A stretch of DNA of 64,000 nt from an uncultured bacterium (lineage in GTDB: Bacteria > Cyanobacteriota > Vampirovibrionia > Gastranaerophilales > Gastranaerophilaceae): contig CACYUI010000003.1 of assembly GCA_902777605.1 (NCBI GenBank), forward strand, positions 1 through 64,000, given 5' to 3'. Both the position numbers and the translations under genes were made by a program. The notes below the pieces were generated by a model that saw only the letters and a program-made list of their open reading frames with translations, was not told the DNA's origin and made no database searches. Of the stretch, positions 24,033 to 34,423 are shown in pieces; the stretch's first letter is position 1; each line of letters begins with the position of its first letter.

Positions 24033-24838
24033 TCCATATCCTCGATAAAATCATTCAAATTTTCTTTTGAATTTTTAATTGTTTCAAAAGTAACATAACT
24101 ATTTTGGGGTATCATATCAAAAATACGATTGAAGTCCAACTGACCTGTGCCAAGATGTAAATGGGAATCAAAAGGTGAATTTATATCATCTAAATCTGTC
24201 AAATGGTACATATTAGGATTCAATTGCAAAAAATCTTTGCAGTAATCATAAACAAATTGTTCCCTCGCCCCGCCAAATTGACCTTTGTGCGGGAGAAGGT
24301 TAGGGTGAGGGGTTGTTTCGAATAACGAATTAGCCGCACAAATAGCATGCCCAAAATCCAAACAAAAACCACAACCTGCAGTATCCACAACCTGTTTTAT
24401 TTCGTCTACATTATATCCTCTACAGAATTCCCCGCCCATACGATTTGGGAGAGCAACAAACGGCTTATTTTCAATTAATGCTCGTGGTTCATTAAACATA
24501 GCAAGCTGAATTGCGGTTTCTTTTATATCTCCATCAATTCCGCCATGAAAAATAATATATTTTGCATTCAATTTATCAGCAAATTGTTTTGTTTGCTCAT
24601 AAATTTCTCTGTTTCTCTCAGCTTTTTCTTGTTTTGCTAAATTAAATCCTTGCGCAAAATGGGCATTATGAATAATAAATGGAATCTGTAACTGTTTCCA
24701 TTTTAAAAGTGTCTCAAGAGTTTCCGGCACAATATAAAGTTCTATATAATCAAAAACACCATGATTGTATAGTTTTATTGCTTCGTCATAATAGAAGTCT
24801 GTATTACAAGACCAAAGTTTTAGACCGCGTTTATACAT
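24011..24838 (-). CDS. AP-endonuclease-2/xylose-isomerase-like TIM barrel with repeat-encoded insert
   Basis: 275 residues. The metal-binding TIM-barrel pattern includes IIHNAH, IIFHGGIDGD, ALIENKP, GFCLDFGHAICA, HLTD, SHLHLGTGQLDF and VTFE. Such proteins are sugar isomerases, epimerases or endonuclease-like hydrolases; the role in the pse operon is unknown. Residues about 175-193 (TTPHPNLLPHKGQFGGAR) are encoded by a solo copy of the DUF559-element repeat, sitting between GHAICAANSLFE and QFVYDYCKDF, probably in a surface loop. It overlaps the next gene by 22 bp and pseF by 8 bp. Confidence 0.75.
   Translation of the reverse strand: MYKRGLKLWSCNTDFYYDEAIKLYNHGVFDYIELYIVPETLETLLKWKQLQIPFIIHNAHFAQGFNLAKQEKAERNREIYEQTKQFADKLNAKYIIFHGGIDGDIKETAIQLAMFNEPRALIENKPFVALPNRMGGEFCRGYNVDEIKQVVDTAGCGFCLDFGHAICAANSLFETTPHPNLLPHKGQFGGAREQFVYDYCKDFLQLNPNMYHLTDLDDINSPFDSHLHLGTGQLDFNRIFDMIPQNSYVTFETIKNSKENLNDFIEDMEWLKNFQ
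24260..24316 (+). repeat. Solo copy of DUF559-element repeat
   Basis: It starts TTCCCTCGCCCCGCC and ends GGGTGAGGGGTTG. It differs from the reverse complement of the right element end (15576-15631) by about one substitution in the shared core. TTGTT occurs directly on both sides of a CCCTCGCC...GAGGGG core, which may be a 5-bp target duplication or coincidence. The unit is translated in frame on the minus strand. Confidence 0.8.
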
Positions 24839-25514
24839 TGTGCATAACCTTATATTTCATCTCTGCTATAGCCCAATCATCAGGAGTATCAATATCCTGA
24901 CATTCTTTTTCATCAATAATGTATGCTGTTGTATCATCCGGTGTTAAAGAATTATGTTGGTACATTGCATCTGTTTTACAAAAATAGAACATTCCGACAT
25001 CAAAATATTTTGGTTCAATATCTTGAGAACGCATATTTTGAGCATCTCTATCATTTGGAACTAATATTTCGTTTTCTATTTTCATTGCCCATTCTATTGG
25101 TACAGGATATTTACATACAGGAATGAGTGCATCATGTCCTTTCATTTTTTCATAAGCATCTTTAAGTGTTTTCGATTCTAAAAACGGAACACAGGGATAT
25201 ATACAACATAAAGTATTATATTTTTTACCAAGTTTTTTGTATTCACAAATAACCTCATCAATAACATCAAATGTTGTTGCATAATCACTTGCAGTCCTGT
25301 TAGAACGCATAAAAGGAACTTCTGCACCGTATTGTTTTGCAACATCTGCGATTTCTTCGCTATCAGTTGAAACCATTACTGTATCGAAAATTCCTGAATT
25401 TATTGCCGCATCAATAGCGTATGCGAGCATTGGTTTACCCATAAATTCTTTTATATTTTTTTTCGGTATTCTTTTAGAACCGCCTCTTGCTGTTATTATT
25501 GCAATGTTAGACAT
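24831..25514 (-). CDS. pseF: CMP-pseudaminic acid cytidylyltransferase
   Basis: 227 residues, family length. It activates the nonulosonic acid with CTP. The nucleotide-binding start IAIITARGGSKRIPKKNIK is diagnostic of acylneuraminate cytidylyltransferases. STDSEEIADVAKQYGAEVPF and CCIYPCVPFL follow, and the acidic end IDEKECQDIDTPDDWAIAE contains the metal-binding Asp pair. Its start overlaps the stop of the aminotransferase gene (TAATG-type junction) and its end overlaps the TIM-barrel gene. Confidence 0.9.
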   Translation of the reverse strand: MSNIAIITARGGSKRIPKKNIKEFMGKPMLAYAIDAAINSGIFDTVMVSTDSEEIADVAKQYGAEVPFMRSNRTASDYATTFDVIDEVICEYKKLGKKYNTLCCIYPCVPFLESKTLKDAYEKMKGHDALIPVCKYPVPIEWAMKIENEILVPNDRDAQNMRSQDIEPKYFDVGMFYFCKTDAMYQHNSLTPDDTTAYIIDEKECQDIDTPDDWAIAEMKYKVMHNV

Positions 25515-26836
25515 TAATTTACCCTTCCGAATCCACTTGCTGCAGGTAAACCTTCAAGATGTTCTTCTACTTTATCTCCAAGTTTTGCAATTTTTGCAAA
25601 AACTTCATCAACCGCAATTGCATACTTTTCAACATCTTCAAATGTATGAGCATACATTGAATAGAATCCTGAACCGGCTAAAAATCCACATTTCAACATC
25701 TCTTGAGAAAAATATGAAATATTTACTGCATGATTTTCTTCAAAAGAAAAATGAATAAGAGGTTTAAATCCTCCAATATGAATTTTTAGCCCATGTTTTT
25801 TAGCCAAAGTTTCCCAAACTCCCCATACTTTATCAGATATTGCAAGCATATGAGGTGCAGCATCAACTTTGATAAATTTATCTATCATTGCTAAAGCAGC
25901 TGCTGAACCGACTCTTTCTGTCCAGTTAGTTGATGTTATAAATGCATCTTGAGCGTATTCCATAACCCATTTTTTACCAATAACGGCAGATGAACAGAAA
26001 CCATTACCTAATGCTTTCGAAAATACTGCTATATCAGGATGAAAACCTAATTTTAAATGAGCACCGCCATTGCACATTCTAAATGCAGCGGTAATTTCAT
26101 CAATAATTAAAGGTACTTTCTTTTCTTTAGCCATTGAATGTATTGCATCAATAAATTCTTGTGTAGGTTCATAGTTTCTTATCGGCTCCATTACAATAGC
26201 AGCTAAATCATCACCCGCTTCATTTATAGCATTTTTAAAATCTTCAATGTCATTATAATGGAATGGTATTGCAGTTCCAGTCAAGCCTTTAGGCACTCCG
26301 TTAGGATTTAATCCTGCAATCCATTGATCATCTAAAGCTTCTTTTTTACCAAGGTTTGCAGCCAAGTACCAATCGCACCAACCATGGTAACCACAAAATA
26401 CAATTTTATCCTTACCTGTTGCAACTCTTGCGATTCTAACAGCGATTGACATTGCTTCCCCGCCGCCTCTTGCAAATCTTGCCATATCTGCCCAAGGGTG
26501 AAGTTCAATTAGTTTTTCTGCTAATGCAACTTCTTCGGGCGGATTAAGAGTTGATGCAGAACCAGAATTTATTACATCAATTACGGCTTTATTCACATCA
26601 GGATCTGCATAACCAAGCACTGTCGCACCAATACCGCCAATGCTAAAATCTAAATATTTATTATCATCCAAGTCAGTTACTTCAATTCCATGAGCTTCTT
26701 TAAAGTATGTTGGCCAGACACCTCGACAATATCTGTCCGGTCTTTTTGATAATAATTGTGTCATACCAGGGATTAGCTTTACGGCTTTATCCTGTAATTC
26801 TTTTGATTTTTTATTATTTAAGACAGTCGAATTCAT
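25514..26836 (-). CDS. Class III aminotransferase (glutamate-1-semialdehyde aminomutase-like)
   Basis: 440 residues. A PLP fold-I class III enzyme: GIGATVLGYADPDVNKAV, ARGGGEAMSIAVRIAR, FCGYHGWCDW, LIIDEITAAFRM, and the PLP lysine in VFSKALGNGF. Members of this branch occur in nonulosonic-acid clusters next to aldo/keto reductases; their products are not firmly known to me. Being inside the pse operon, it may introduce or exchange an amino group on the sugar acid or a linked substituent. A hemL housekeeping role is less likely here. Confidence 0.8.
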   Translation of the reverse strand: MNSTVLNNKKSKELQDKAVKLIPGMTQLLSKRPDRYCRGVWPTYFKEAHGIEVTDLDDNKYLDFSIGGIGATVLGYADPDVNKAVIDVINSGSASTLNPPEEVALAEKLIELHPWADMARFARGGGEAMSIAVRIARVATGKDKIVFCGYHGWCDWYLAANLGKKEALDDQWIAGLNPNGVPKGLTGTAIPFHYNDIEDFKNAINEAGDDLAAIVMEPIRNYEPTQEFIDAIHSMAKEKKVPLIIDEITAAFRMCNGGAHLKLGFHPDIAVFSKALGNGFCSSAVIGKKWVMEYAQDAFITSTNWTERVGSAAALAMIDKFIKVDAAPHMLAISDKVWGVWETLAKKHGLKIHIGGFKPLIHFSFEENHAVNISYFSQEMLKCGFLAGSGFYSMYAHTFEDVEKYAIAVDEVFAKIAKLGDKVEEHLEGLPAASGFGRVN

Positions 26837-26845
26837 AATTACTCC

Positions 26846-27745
26846 CTACTTTTTAACCCATAAACTTGGCATCATTATATCTGTTTTTATGTTTTCAAAT
26901 TCTTTGCCAATTTCCTTTAGTATATCACTTGAAAAATCTTCTTGAAAAATATTTATATCTTCTTTAATTTGTTCAATATTATCAACACCAAATACAAGAT
27001 GTGAAATAGCATCAAATTGCTTAACATAAAGCATTGCCAGTTTTATTCTTGAAATGTCATATTTTTTGCAAATTTCATCTATTTTATTAAGAATTGGTTT
27101 TGCACCTTGCAAAAAGGTCGGTAATTCATCTTCATTCATCAAAATCAACCCTTGAATAAAAGCACTTCTTGAATGAATTTGAGTTGAGCCATTTTTTAAA
27201 GCCAAGTCAAAAACCCCTTCATTTTTCATTCTCTGGTCAAAAATGCTTGAAGGTAATTGCATAAAATCAACATAAGGGCTTTCTATACATATTTTTGCTT
27301 CATCTGGATAATAAACAGAAACTCCGCAATGGCGCACTTTTCCTTCTTTTTTTAGTTCATACATTGCTTTTAATTTTTCTTCGTCAAATGCATATCTTGA
27401 AGAATGAAAAACATAACTGTCTAAATAATCGGTATTTAATCTTTTTAATTGCTTTTCATAATTTTCTTTGATTACTTTTGCATAATTTTTTGGTTCGACC
27501 TCATCCAATTCATTAGGTTTGAACTTGGAAATAATAAATAATTTATCTCTTGAAATTGTTTTCTTCTTTAAAAACTCGCCAACGACTTCTTCTGCATTAC
27601 CGTAAGCAAGCGCAGTATCAATATTGTCAATACCATTTTGCGTTGCATAATCCAATATTTTTATCGCTTCTTCTAATGATGGTTTTTTTTGTCCTCTTAT
27701 CCCGTAATCCAGTCCAAATTGAACAGTTCCCAAACAAAGTTTCAT
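26846..27745 (-). CDS. Aldo/keto reductase
   Basis: 299 residues. NADPH-dependent TIM barrel: start KLCLGTVQFGLDYGI, catalytic region GIDNIDTALAYGNAEEVVGE (Asp/Tyr), Lys in FIISKFKP, and the His/His-Ser segment SYVFHSSRYAF. Its ATG directly follows the pseC stop (TAGATG). Together with the class III aminotransferase it forms a two-gene module inserted between pseC and pseF, suggesting a modification branch of the nonulosonic acid pathway. Confidence 0.8.
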   Translation of the reverse strand: MKLCLGTVQFGLDYGIRGQKKPSLEEAIKILDYATQNGIDNIDTALAYGNAEEVVGEFLKKKTISRDKLFIISKFKPNELDEVEPKNYAKVIKENYEKQLKRLNTDYLDSYVFHSSRYAFDEEKLKAMYELKKEGKVRHCGVSVYYPDEAKICIESPYVDFMQLPSSIFDQRMKNEGVFDLALKNGSTQIHSRSAFIQGLILMNEDELPTFLQGAKPILNKIDEICKKYDISRIKLAMLYVKQFDAISHLVFGVDNIEQIKEDINIFQEDFSSDILKEIGKEFENIKTDIMMPSLWVKK

Positions 27746-28849
27746 CTAAATTATCTCCTTGATTCTCCTAATAATTTCTTGCAAATCATTATCCGTCAAG
27801 TCGGGATAAAGAGGAAGCGAAATGCAATGATTGTAGTATTCTTCCGCATTCGGATAATCCCCCCATTTATATCCTTGTTCTTGGTAATATGGTTGCGTGT
27901 GAACAGGTATATAATGAACCTGAAGATTTAAGCCAGCTTTTCTTGCATCAAAATAAAATTTCTTTCTATCTTTAACTAAAATCGGATACAAATGGAAACA
28001 CGCATTTGAAAAATCTTTTTCAATCAAATGCGGTAATCCCAAATTTTTGTTATAAAAATCAACTATTTCACGACGGCGTTTTTTAAATTGGTCAAGTCTT
28101 TTTAATTGAGAAACTCCAAGCGCTGCCTGAACATCGGTCATACGATAATTATAACCGAGTTCTCTCATTTCATAGCGCCAGTCATTCGTCATATCTCCGT
28201 CTTTATGCATCCCGTGAGCTCTGAATGCACAAAGCTTTTTATAAAGTTCTTCATCATTTGTTGTTACAGCTCCGCCTTCGCAGGTCGTAATAGTTTTAAC
28301 AGGATGGAATGAAAATACTGTCATATCAGAATACTTACAAGAACCAACTTTTGTATCTTTGTAATCAGAGCCTATAGCGTGTGCTGCATCTTCAATTATA
28401 TAAATTTTTCTGTCCGTTGGTAAAGCTCTATTTACCCCCTCCATATCGCATGATTGCCCTGCAAAATGAACCGGAACAACGGCTTTTGTTTTTTGGGAAA
28501 TATGTTTTTTAATTTCGTCAGGGTTAATATTTGCGGTATCTTTTTCTATATCTGCAAATTTTACATCCGCTCCGCAAAAACGGGCACAATTTGCACTTGC
28601 TAAAAATGTCATCGGAGAAGTAATTACCTCATTATTTACCCCAACTCCTGCAGCCATCATTGCAATGTGGAGTCCTGAAGTTGCCGAATTGACCGCAACA
28701 CAGTATTTTGTACCTGTGTAATCACAAATTGCTTGCTCAAATTCTTTTACCTTTGGACCGCAAGTTAAATAAGGCGATTTTAAAGTTTCAACTACCGCCT
28801 GTATATCATCTTCGGTTATATTTTGTTTCCCGTATCCGTATGTTTTCAT
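27746..28849 (-). CDS. pseC: UDP-4-keto-6-deoxysugar C4 aminotransferase
   Basis: 367 residues from ATG 28849; the GTG four codons earlier overlaps pseB. DegT/DnrJ/EryC1 PLP enzyme that aminates UDP-2-acetamido-4-keto-altrose. PseC hallmarks: KTYGYGKQNITEDDIQAV, SPYLTCGPKVKEFE, AVNSATSGLHIA, EDAAHAIGSDYK, and the PLP lysine in SFHPVKTITTCEGGAVTTN. It is one base after the pseB stop. Confidence 0.92.
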   Translation of the reverse strand: MKTYGYGKQNITEDDIQAVVETLKSPYLTCGPKVKEFEQAICDYTGTKYCVAVNSATSGLHIAMMAAGVGVNNEVITSPMTFLASANCARFCGADVKFADIEKDTANINPDEIKKHISQKTKAVVPVHFAGQSCDMEGVNRALPTDRKIYIIEDAAHAIGSDYKDTKVGSCKYSDMTVFSFHPVKTITTCEGGAVTTNDEELYKKLCAFRAHGMHKDGDMTNDWRYEMRELGYNYRMTDVQAALGVSQLKRLDQFKKRRREIVDFYNKNLGLPHLIEKDFSNACFHLYPILVKDRKKFYFDARKAGLNLQVHYIPVHTQPYYQEQGYKWGDYPNAEEYYNHCISLPLYPDLTDNDLQEIIRRIKEII

Positions 28850-28850
28850 T

Positions 28851-29864
<1,014 letters not shown>

Positions 29865-30126
29865 TCAATTTTATGATTTTTAGTAATCCTCTTTTCAAGT
29901 AACCATACCAATAAGTTTGCCCTAGAAATTTTCAAATTATATAAAGCTCTAATTCGGTAACTTTCAAACTTTCACAACTCCCCTTTCCTACTAGTTTTTA
30001 TATCATAAAGAACTCTTGTATACAAGTTAAAAACATGTATAATAGGAGTTTATTTCGGATATTATTTCATATTAAGTTAAAACATTTTAATGTTATTATA
30101 TTGGTAACAAGTAACAGGAAACTATT

Positions 30127-30894
30127 ATGAATAAATTTTTAAAAATCATTTTTATTTCAGCTATATTTTTATGTTTTGCCTCATTGCAATATTCTCAGGC
30201 TATGCCAAATCCTTGGATAAATTGCAATGACGATATTTATTGTGCATCAAAAAAGGCAGGATTTAACTTCCCCATTAATGTAAAAAATTATTCCGTAAGA
30301 GCCATGGAAGGTATGATAGAAATAACATTTCCGCTTAACAGAAACAATATAGTTGTTGCTAGAAAATCTCAATTATCGAATGTTGAAGCTGACGGCAATG
30401 GAATTAAAGATATCTCAGGAGATTATAATGAATATCCTAGAAATAAAAACATTCGCCTAAAAAATGGTGTTATTTTTAGCGTAAGAGGAAACAAAAATAA
30501 ATTTTATGTTGCAAGTTTTGCTGCAGAGACAGGATATTACAGTTTTATGTGCAAAAAAGGAATGACTAAGAAAGATATCCAAAAACTGTATAACCTTTTA
30601 CAAGAAGCCGAAGCGCCAATATTTGATTATATCAAAAACAGCAGCCTTAGCATTGATGAACTTCAAGATTTAAAAAGAGTTGACGGAATTGTAGAACCCA
30701 TATTTACACAAGATTGTTTTCCAAGAACACTACAGAAAAAAGGTGTTACCTATAATTGTTTTGAAAGAGCAAATTTAGGCGACAACAGCTTTTGCTCAGA
30801 ATCAGAAATAAAGATGATAAAAGAATATTATAAAAAAGGTCAGAAAAAAGATCCGTTAAATAACGGCAGCGGACAGTTTTGTGCGATAGAATAG
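30127..30894 (+). CDS. Secreted Cys-containing hypothetical protein
   Basis: 255 residues. Signal peptide (about 1-26, ending YSQAMP), then a soluble domain. Cys pairs occur near the start (INCNDDIYCASKKAGF) and the C-terminus (CFPR...TYNCFERA...SFCSE...GQFCAIE), likely disulfide-bonded outside the cytoplasm. RBS AGGAAA. The upstream 283 bp to pseB holds only promoter-like DNA. No family recognised. Confidence 0.55.
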   Translation: MNKFLKIIFISAIFLCFASLQYSQAMPNPWINCNDDIYCASKKAGFNFPINVKNYSVRAMEGMIEITFPLNRNNIVVARKSQLSNVEADGNGIKDISGDYNEYPRNKNIRLKNGVIFSVRGNKNKFYVASFAAETGYYSFMCKKGMTKKDIQKLYNLLQEAEAPIFDYIKNSSLSIDELQDLKRVDGIVEPIFTQDCFPRTLQKKGVTYNCFERANLGDNSFCSESEIKMIKEYYKKGQKKDPLNNGSGQFCAIE

Positions 30895-30898
30895 ATTA

Positions 30899-31560
30899 TT
30901 ACACGCGGAGTAATCTCTTACCCATCTCAAAAGCTGCTTCCAAATCTTTTGGAAACTGTGTTTCTCTGACTTCTCGTTTATGTGTTTCGTCAAACAAATC
31001 AATATCATATTTTGAATAGTCAATAAACTGGTATGTATCACAAGAATAGAGGACTTCAGAATAACCAAAAACATGGTTTAAACTTTTGATATTATCTTCT
31101 AAAATAATCGGATAATTATATTGTTCCATCCAATCTCTGGGACAATTCATTGTAAAAATTACTCCTACTGGAATTGTTTTAGGTCTTAAACTTTTTAATC
31201 CGCCGGTTTCTTTATCAACAAGGTATGTATGTACGGGAAATAAAAGTCTTTCTAAAAAACTTCTGAACTCCCCTGTCGGATACGAAAAATAAACAGGAGA
31301 ACCGATAATTATCGCATCTGCCTGAATACATTTTTCTAATACAGGTCTTAAATCGTCCCTTATTGCACAAACGCAATTTGTAGTTGCACCCTTTCTTTTG
31401 CAGGCAAAACAACTTAAACAACCTTTAAAATTTATGTCGTAGAGATTATAGTATTCTACCTCTGCTCCTATTGATTCTGCCCCTTTTTGAGCTTCTTTAA
31501 GCAATTTTGCAGTATTAAAATTTTTCTTGGGCTGCCGTTTAATACAATAACTTTTTTCAT
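30899..31560 (-). pseudogene. Flavodoxin-fold iron-sulfur flavoprotein, frameshifted near its start
   Basis: From the ATG at 31560 the frame reads MKKVIVLNGSPRK and then runs out of frame. The rest of the protein continues from KKNFNTAKLLKEAQKG in another frame. The break lies in the A-tract opposite T5 at 31521-31525, where one base is missing. Downstream the gene is intact, with GCLSCFACKRKGATTNCVC and GSPVYFSYPTGEFRSFLERL. It is a paralogue of the intact gene at 10753-11391. The lesion could be natural decay, phase variation or a sequencing error. Confidence 0.8.
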
Positions 31561-31593
31561 TTTTACCCCGCATATAATTAGAACAATTACATT

Positions 31594-32070
31594 TTAGCTT
31601 TCGTTAACTTTTTTACCTGAAATATGTTCTATATCTAATTCCAAACACATAACAAAATTTGCAAATTTTTTGATTTCTTCTTCAATATATTCTTGACCAA
31701 AATCAAACTGTGAACTCAATTTTCGACAAATATCAATAGTTTTTTCTCTGTCTTCTACAACTTTTATTTTTCCAAAAACTATTACACTTTTGTAGTCAAG
31801 TCCCCTTTTCCCTTCAATTTGAATACCTTTATCATAAACACAAAAAGAGACTTTATTATGTTTGTTTATCGCATCGATTTTGTGTCCTTCTCGCGCTCCA
31901 TGAAAGTAGATTTTATTCTCATCTTTCGAATACCAATAATTGATAGGCAAGCCGTATGGATAATCGTCATCTCCCAGAACAGACAAAACCCCTCTCACTT
32001 CTCCTTCGAGAAGTGATAAACATTCTTCCTGTGTTAATTGTTGCTTTATTCTTCTTAACGGTCTGAACAT
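31594..32070 (-). CDS. Pyridoxamine-5'-phosphate-oxidase-like (NimA-type) flavoprotein
   Basis: 158 residues. Split-barrel FMN-binding fold: MFRPLRRIKQQLTQEECLSL, RGVLSVLGDDDYPYGLPINY, KIYFHGAREGHKIDAI, NKVSFCVYD and YKSVIVFGKIKVVED. This is the pattern of NimA/5-nitroimidazole reductase-like proteins of anaerobes. It sits between a flavodoxin-like gene and rubrerythrin, which suits a redox-stress role. Substrate unknown. Confidence 0.8.
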   Translation of the reverse strand: MFRPLRRIKQQLTQEECLSLLEGEVRGVLSVLGDDDYPYGLPINYWYSKDENKIYFHGAREGHKIDAINKHNKVSFCVYDKGIQIEGKRGLDYKSVIVFGKIKVVEDREKTIDICRKLSSQFDFGQEYIEEEIKKFANFVMCLELDIEHISGKKVNES

Positions 32071-32085
32071 TTGTTTAAAAGATCC

Positions 32086-32646
32086 TTATGCCTGTTTAAA
32101 GACACCTTTAGCGCATCCGCATATAGGACATTTGTAATCAGCCGGTTCTTTATCCAAGTCTCCAACATATTCAAAACCGCAAACTGCACAGACATATCTG
32201 GGTTTGTCTGAATTATTTTCCTCATCGTCAGGAGCATACTTATCAAGAATTGCCTTTGTCACTTCTCCGTGGTGTTTTTCTTGGAGTGCAAACTCTCTTA
32301 CTTGTTCTACTGCTTTTTCATCTACACCAATAGATGCAAGCTTATCGGCCAGTTGATTAACATTGCCTTCACCTTTATATTCAGCTTTTGACAAACCTCT
32401 TACCATTTGCCAAAAAGTTTTTTCATCATAAGGATATCTTCCGTTCAATAAAGCATAAAAAGCACCATGATTTGTTTCTTGGTTTCCGAGCTCTATAAAT
32501 TCTTTGGCTACTTCTTCCAATCCGAATTGCTCTTTAGCAACTTTTGCAAGTGCATAATACATAGCTCCGCCAACAGCTTCACCCGTTGCCAATTGTGCAA
32601 TCTGTTTTTCAAGTTCAGTTCCTTTTGTTTGTCCAAAATAACTCAT
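32086..32646 (-). CDS. Rubrerythrin
   Basis: 186 residues from ATG 32646 (RBS AAGGAG). Peroxide-scavenging di-iron protein. The N-terminal four-helix bundle has iron ligands in AVGGAMYYALAK, GNQETNHGAFY and LQEKHHGEV. The C-terminal rubredoxin domain has YVCAVCGFEYVGD and YKCPICGCAKGVF. Typical of oxygen-exposed anaerobes. Compared with classic forms the EXXH spacing is slightly altered (E-T-N-H), consistent with the family's NADH-peroxidase-type members. Confidence 0.88.
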   Translation of the reverse strand: MSYFGQTKGTELEKQIAQLATGEAVGGAMYYALAKVAKEQFGLEEVAKEFIELGNQETNHGAFYALLNGRYPYDEKTFWQMVRGLSKAEYKGEGNVNQLADKLASIGVDEKAVEQVREFALQEKHHGEVTKAILDKYAPDDEENNSDKPRYVCAVCGFEYVGDLDKEPADYKCPICGCAKGVFKQA

Positions 32647-32734
32647 ACAAAACTCCTTGATATTATTCCACCACAAGACTATTTTTTGATAAGTTTATGA
32701 TAACATAAAGAAAATAATAAAAAGAGGTTTTAAT

Positions 32735-33280
32735 ATGGAAGAAGTAAGAATTGATGTAAGAACACAAAGCCCTGAAAGAATTGCAGAAGCCACAAGAAGT
32801 GCTGATTTATGTTTCAGAATTAACCACACAAATCCTACAACACCTGAGTGTCAGGAACTTGTGCATGAACTTTTTAATAATACTATCGGAGAAAATACAA
32901 TTATTCACCCGCCAATTTTTACAATTTTAGCAGATAAAGTTAAAATTGGTAAAAATGTTACTATATTAAACGGTTTTCAATGTATGTCTGCTGGAGGTTT
33001 GACAATAGAGGACAACACTATGATTTCTCTAAATTGTACCATTGCAACAAACAACCATGACATGTATAACAGATATGTGATAACTTGCAAACCTGTTCAT
33101 ATAAAGAAAAATGTATGGATTGGGGTAAATGTAACAATTCTTCCGGGAGTAACGATAGGTGAAAATGCTGTAGTAGGTGCAGGAGCTGTAGTTACAAAGG
33201 ATGTTCCTGACAATGCTGTTGTTGTCGGGAATCCTGCAAGGGTAATTAGATTTTTAGATGCTGAGAAATTTAAAAAATAA
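32735..33280 (+). CDS. Left-handed beta-helix acetyltransferase (Maa/LacA type)
   Basis: 181 residues. Hexapeptide-repeat acyltransferase: VKIGKNVTILNGFQCMSAGG, the catalytic His region TIATNNHDMYNRY, and repeats WIGVNVTILPGVTIGENAVV, GAGAVVTKDVPDNAVVVGNP. It transfers acetyl from acetyl-CoA to a sugar or similar hydroxyl. It stands alone with its own RBS (AAGAGG) in a 90-bp gap from rubrerythrin, divergent from it. Confidence 0.85.
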   Translation: MEEVRIDVRTQSPERIAEATRSADLCFRINHTNPTTPECQELVHELFNNTIGENTIIHPPIFTILADKVKIGKNVTILNGFQCMSAGGLTIEDNTMISLNCTIATNNHDMYNRYVITCKPVHIKKNVWIGVNVTILPGVTIGENAVVGAGAVVTKDVPDNAVVVGNPARVIRFLDAEKFKK

Positions 33281-33358
33281 ATTTTTATTTTACCCAATTC
33301 AAAATTCGCTTATGGTATAATTTTTTTACAATGAGTAACTTTTTAAGAGGGATTTTTA

Positions 33359-34372
33359 ATGGGGAATAATTTTATACCGTTAAGAATAGCAGGAGTAGGG
33401 TATTCTTTGCCAAAAACGGTTATTAAAAATGATGATTTAAAAAAATTGTATGAAACATCTGATGAATGGATATATACAAGAACAGGTATTAAAGAAAGAA
33501 GAGTTGTTTCAGGAAATGAAACTGCTATTGATTTAGGACTGGATGCTTCTAAGAAGGCAATTGCAAAATCAGGAATAGGTGTTGATGATATTGATTGTAT
33601 AATTTCAGCATCTTCAGTTCCACCACAATTATACCCTACATTAGCTTGCACAATGCAAAATAAATTAGGCATCAAAAATACAATACCTGCGTTTGATTTA
33701 ACGGCAGCTTGTACAGGACTTATCTACGCTCTTCAGGTGGCAAGAGGTTTTATTGGAGCCGGAATATATAAAACAATACTTATTGTTGCATCTGATAACA
33801 ATTCAAAAATAACAGATTGGACAGACAGAAGTACATCAATACTATTTGGTGACGGAGCAGGAGCCATGGTGGTTACCGCATCAGAAGATGGAGTGGATGA
33901 TATTTTGTCTCTTAAAATAAGTGCAAACGGTTCTATTGGTCAAATGATTCAAACAAACATGCCGGGGCAATGTTGTCCGCTGGTAGAACAAGCTGATGAA
34001 GTCGGCAGTGGTAAAATTATTATGGATGGAAAAGAAGTATACAAATTTGCTGTTACTACGGTTCCTAAATATGTCGAAGAATGTATATCAATGTCAGGTA
34101 TGAAAGCTGAAGACATAGATTATCTAATTCCTCATCAAGCTAATCAGAGAATCATAGAATCAATTCAAAACAGATTAAAGTATAGTGATGACAAAGTAAT
34201 TTCAAATATTAAATATTATGGAAACACATCGGCTGCATCCATCCCGATTGCACTTGCAGAAGGTGTTGAGCAGGGTAAAATTAAACTTGGGTCTACGGCA
34301 ATTCTTTGCGGTTTTGGTGCCGGTATGACATGGGGCGGTGCTGTTGTAAGACTTCGAGAAGGAATTTGCTAA
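33359..34372 (+). CDS. fabH: 3-oxoacyl-ACP synthase III
   Basis: 337 residues. Initiates type II fatty-acid synthesis by condensing acetyl-CoA with malonyl-ACP. Catalytic Cys in DLTAACTGLIYAL, His in LIPHQANQRII, Asn in KYYGNTSAASIPIAL, and the ending GFGAGMTWGGAVVRL. The ATG follows AGAGGGA. It forms an operon with fabD, 51 bp downstream. A TATAAT at about 33315 may be the -10. Confidence 0.93.
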   Translation: MGNNFIPLRIAGVGYSLPKTVIKNDDLKKLYETSDEWIYTRTGIKERRVVSGNETAIDLGLDASKKAIAKSGIGVDDIDCIISASSVPPQLYPTLACTMQNKLGIKNTIPAFDLTAACTGLIYALQVARGFIGAGIYKTILIVASDNNSKITDWTDRSTSILFGDGAGAMVVTASEDGVDDILSLKISANGSIGQMIQTNMPGQCCPLVEQADEVGSGKIIMDGKEVYKFAVTTVPKYVEECISMSGMKAEDIDYLIPHQANQRIIESIQNRLKYSDDKVISNIKYYGNTSAASIPIALAEGVEQGKIKLGSTAILCGFGAGMTWGGAVVRLREGIC

Positions 34373-34423
34373 ATTTAATAAAATGGAAAAAGATAAATTG
34401 AAAATAGAAAATGGAGAAACATA

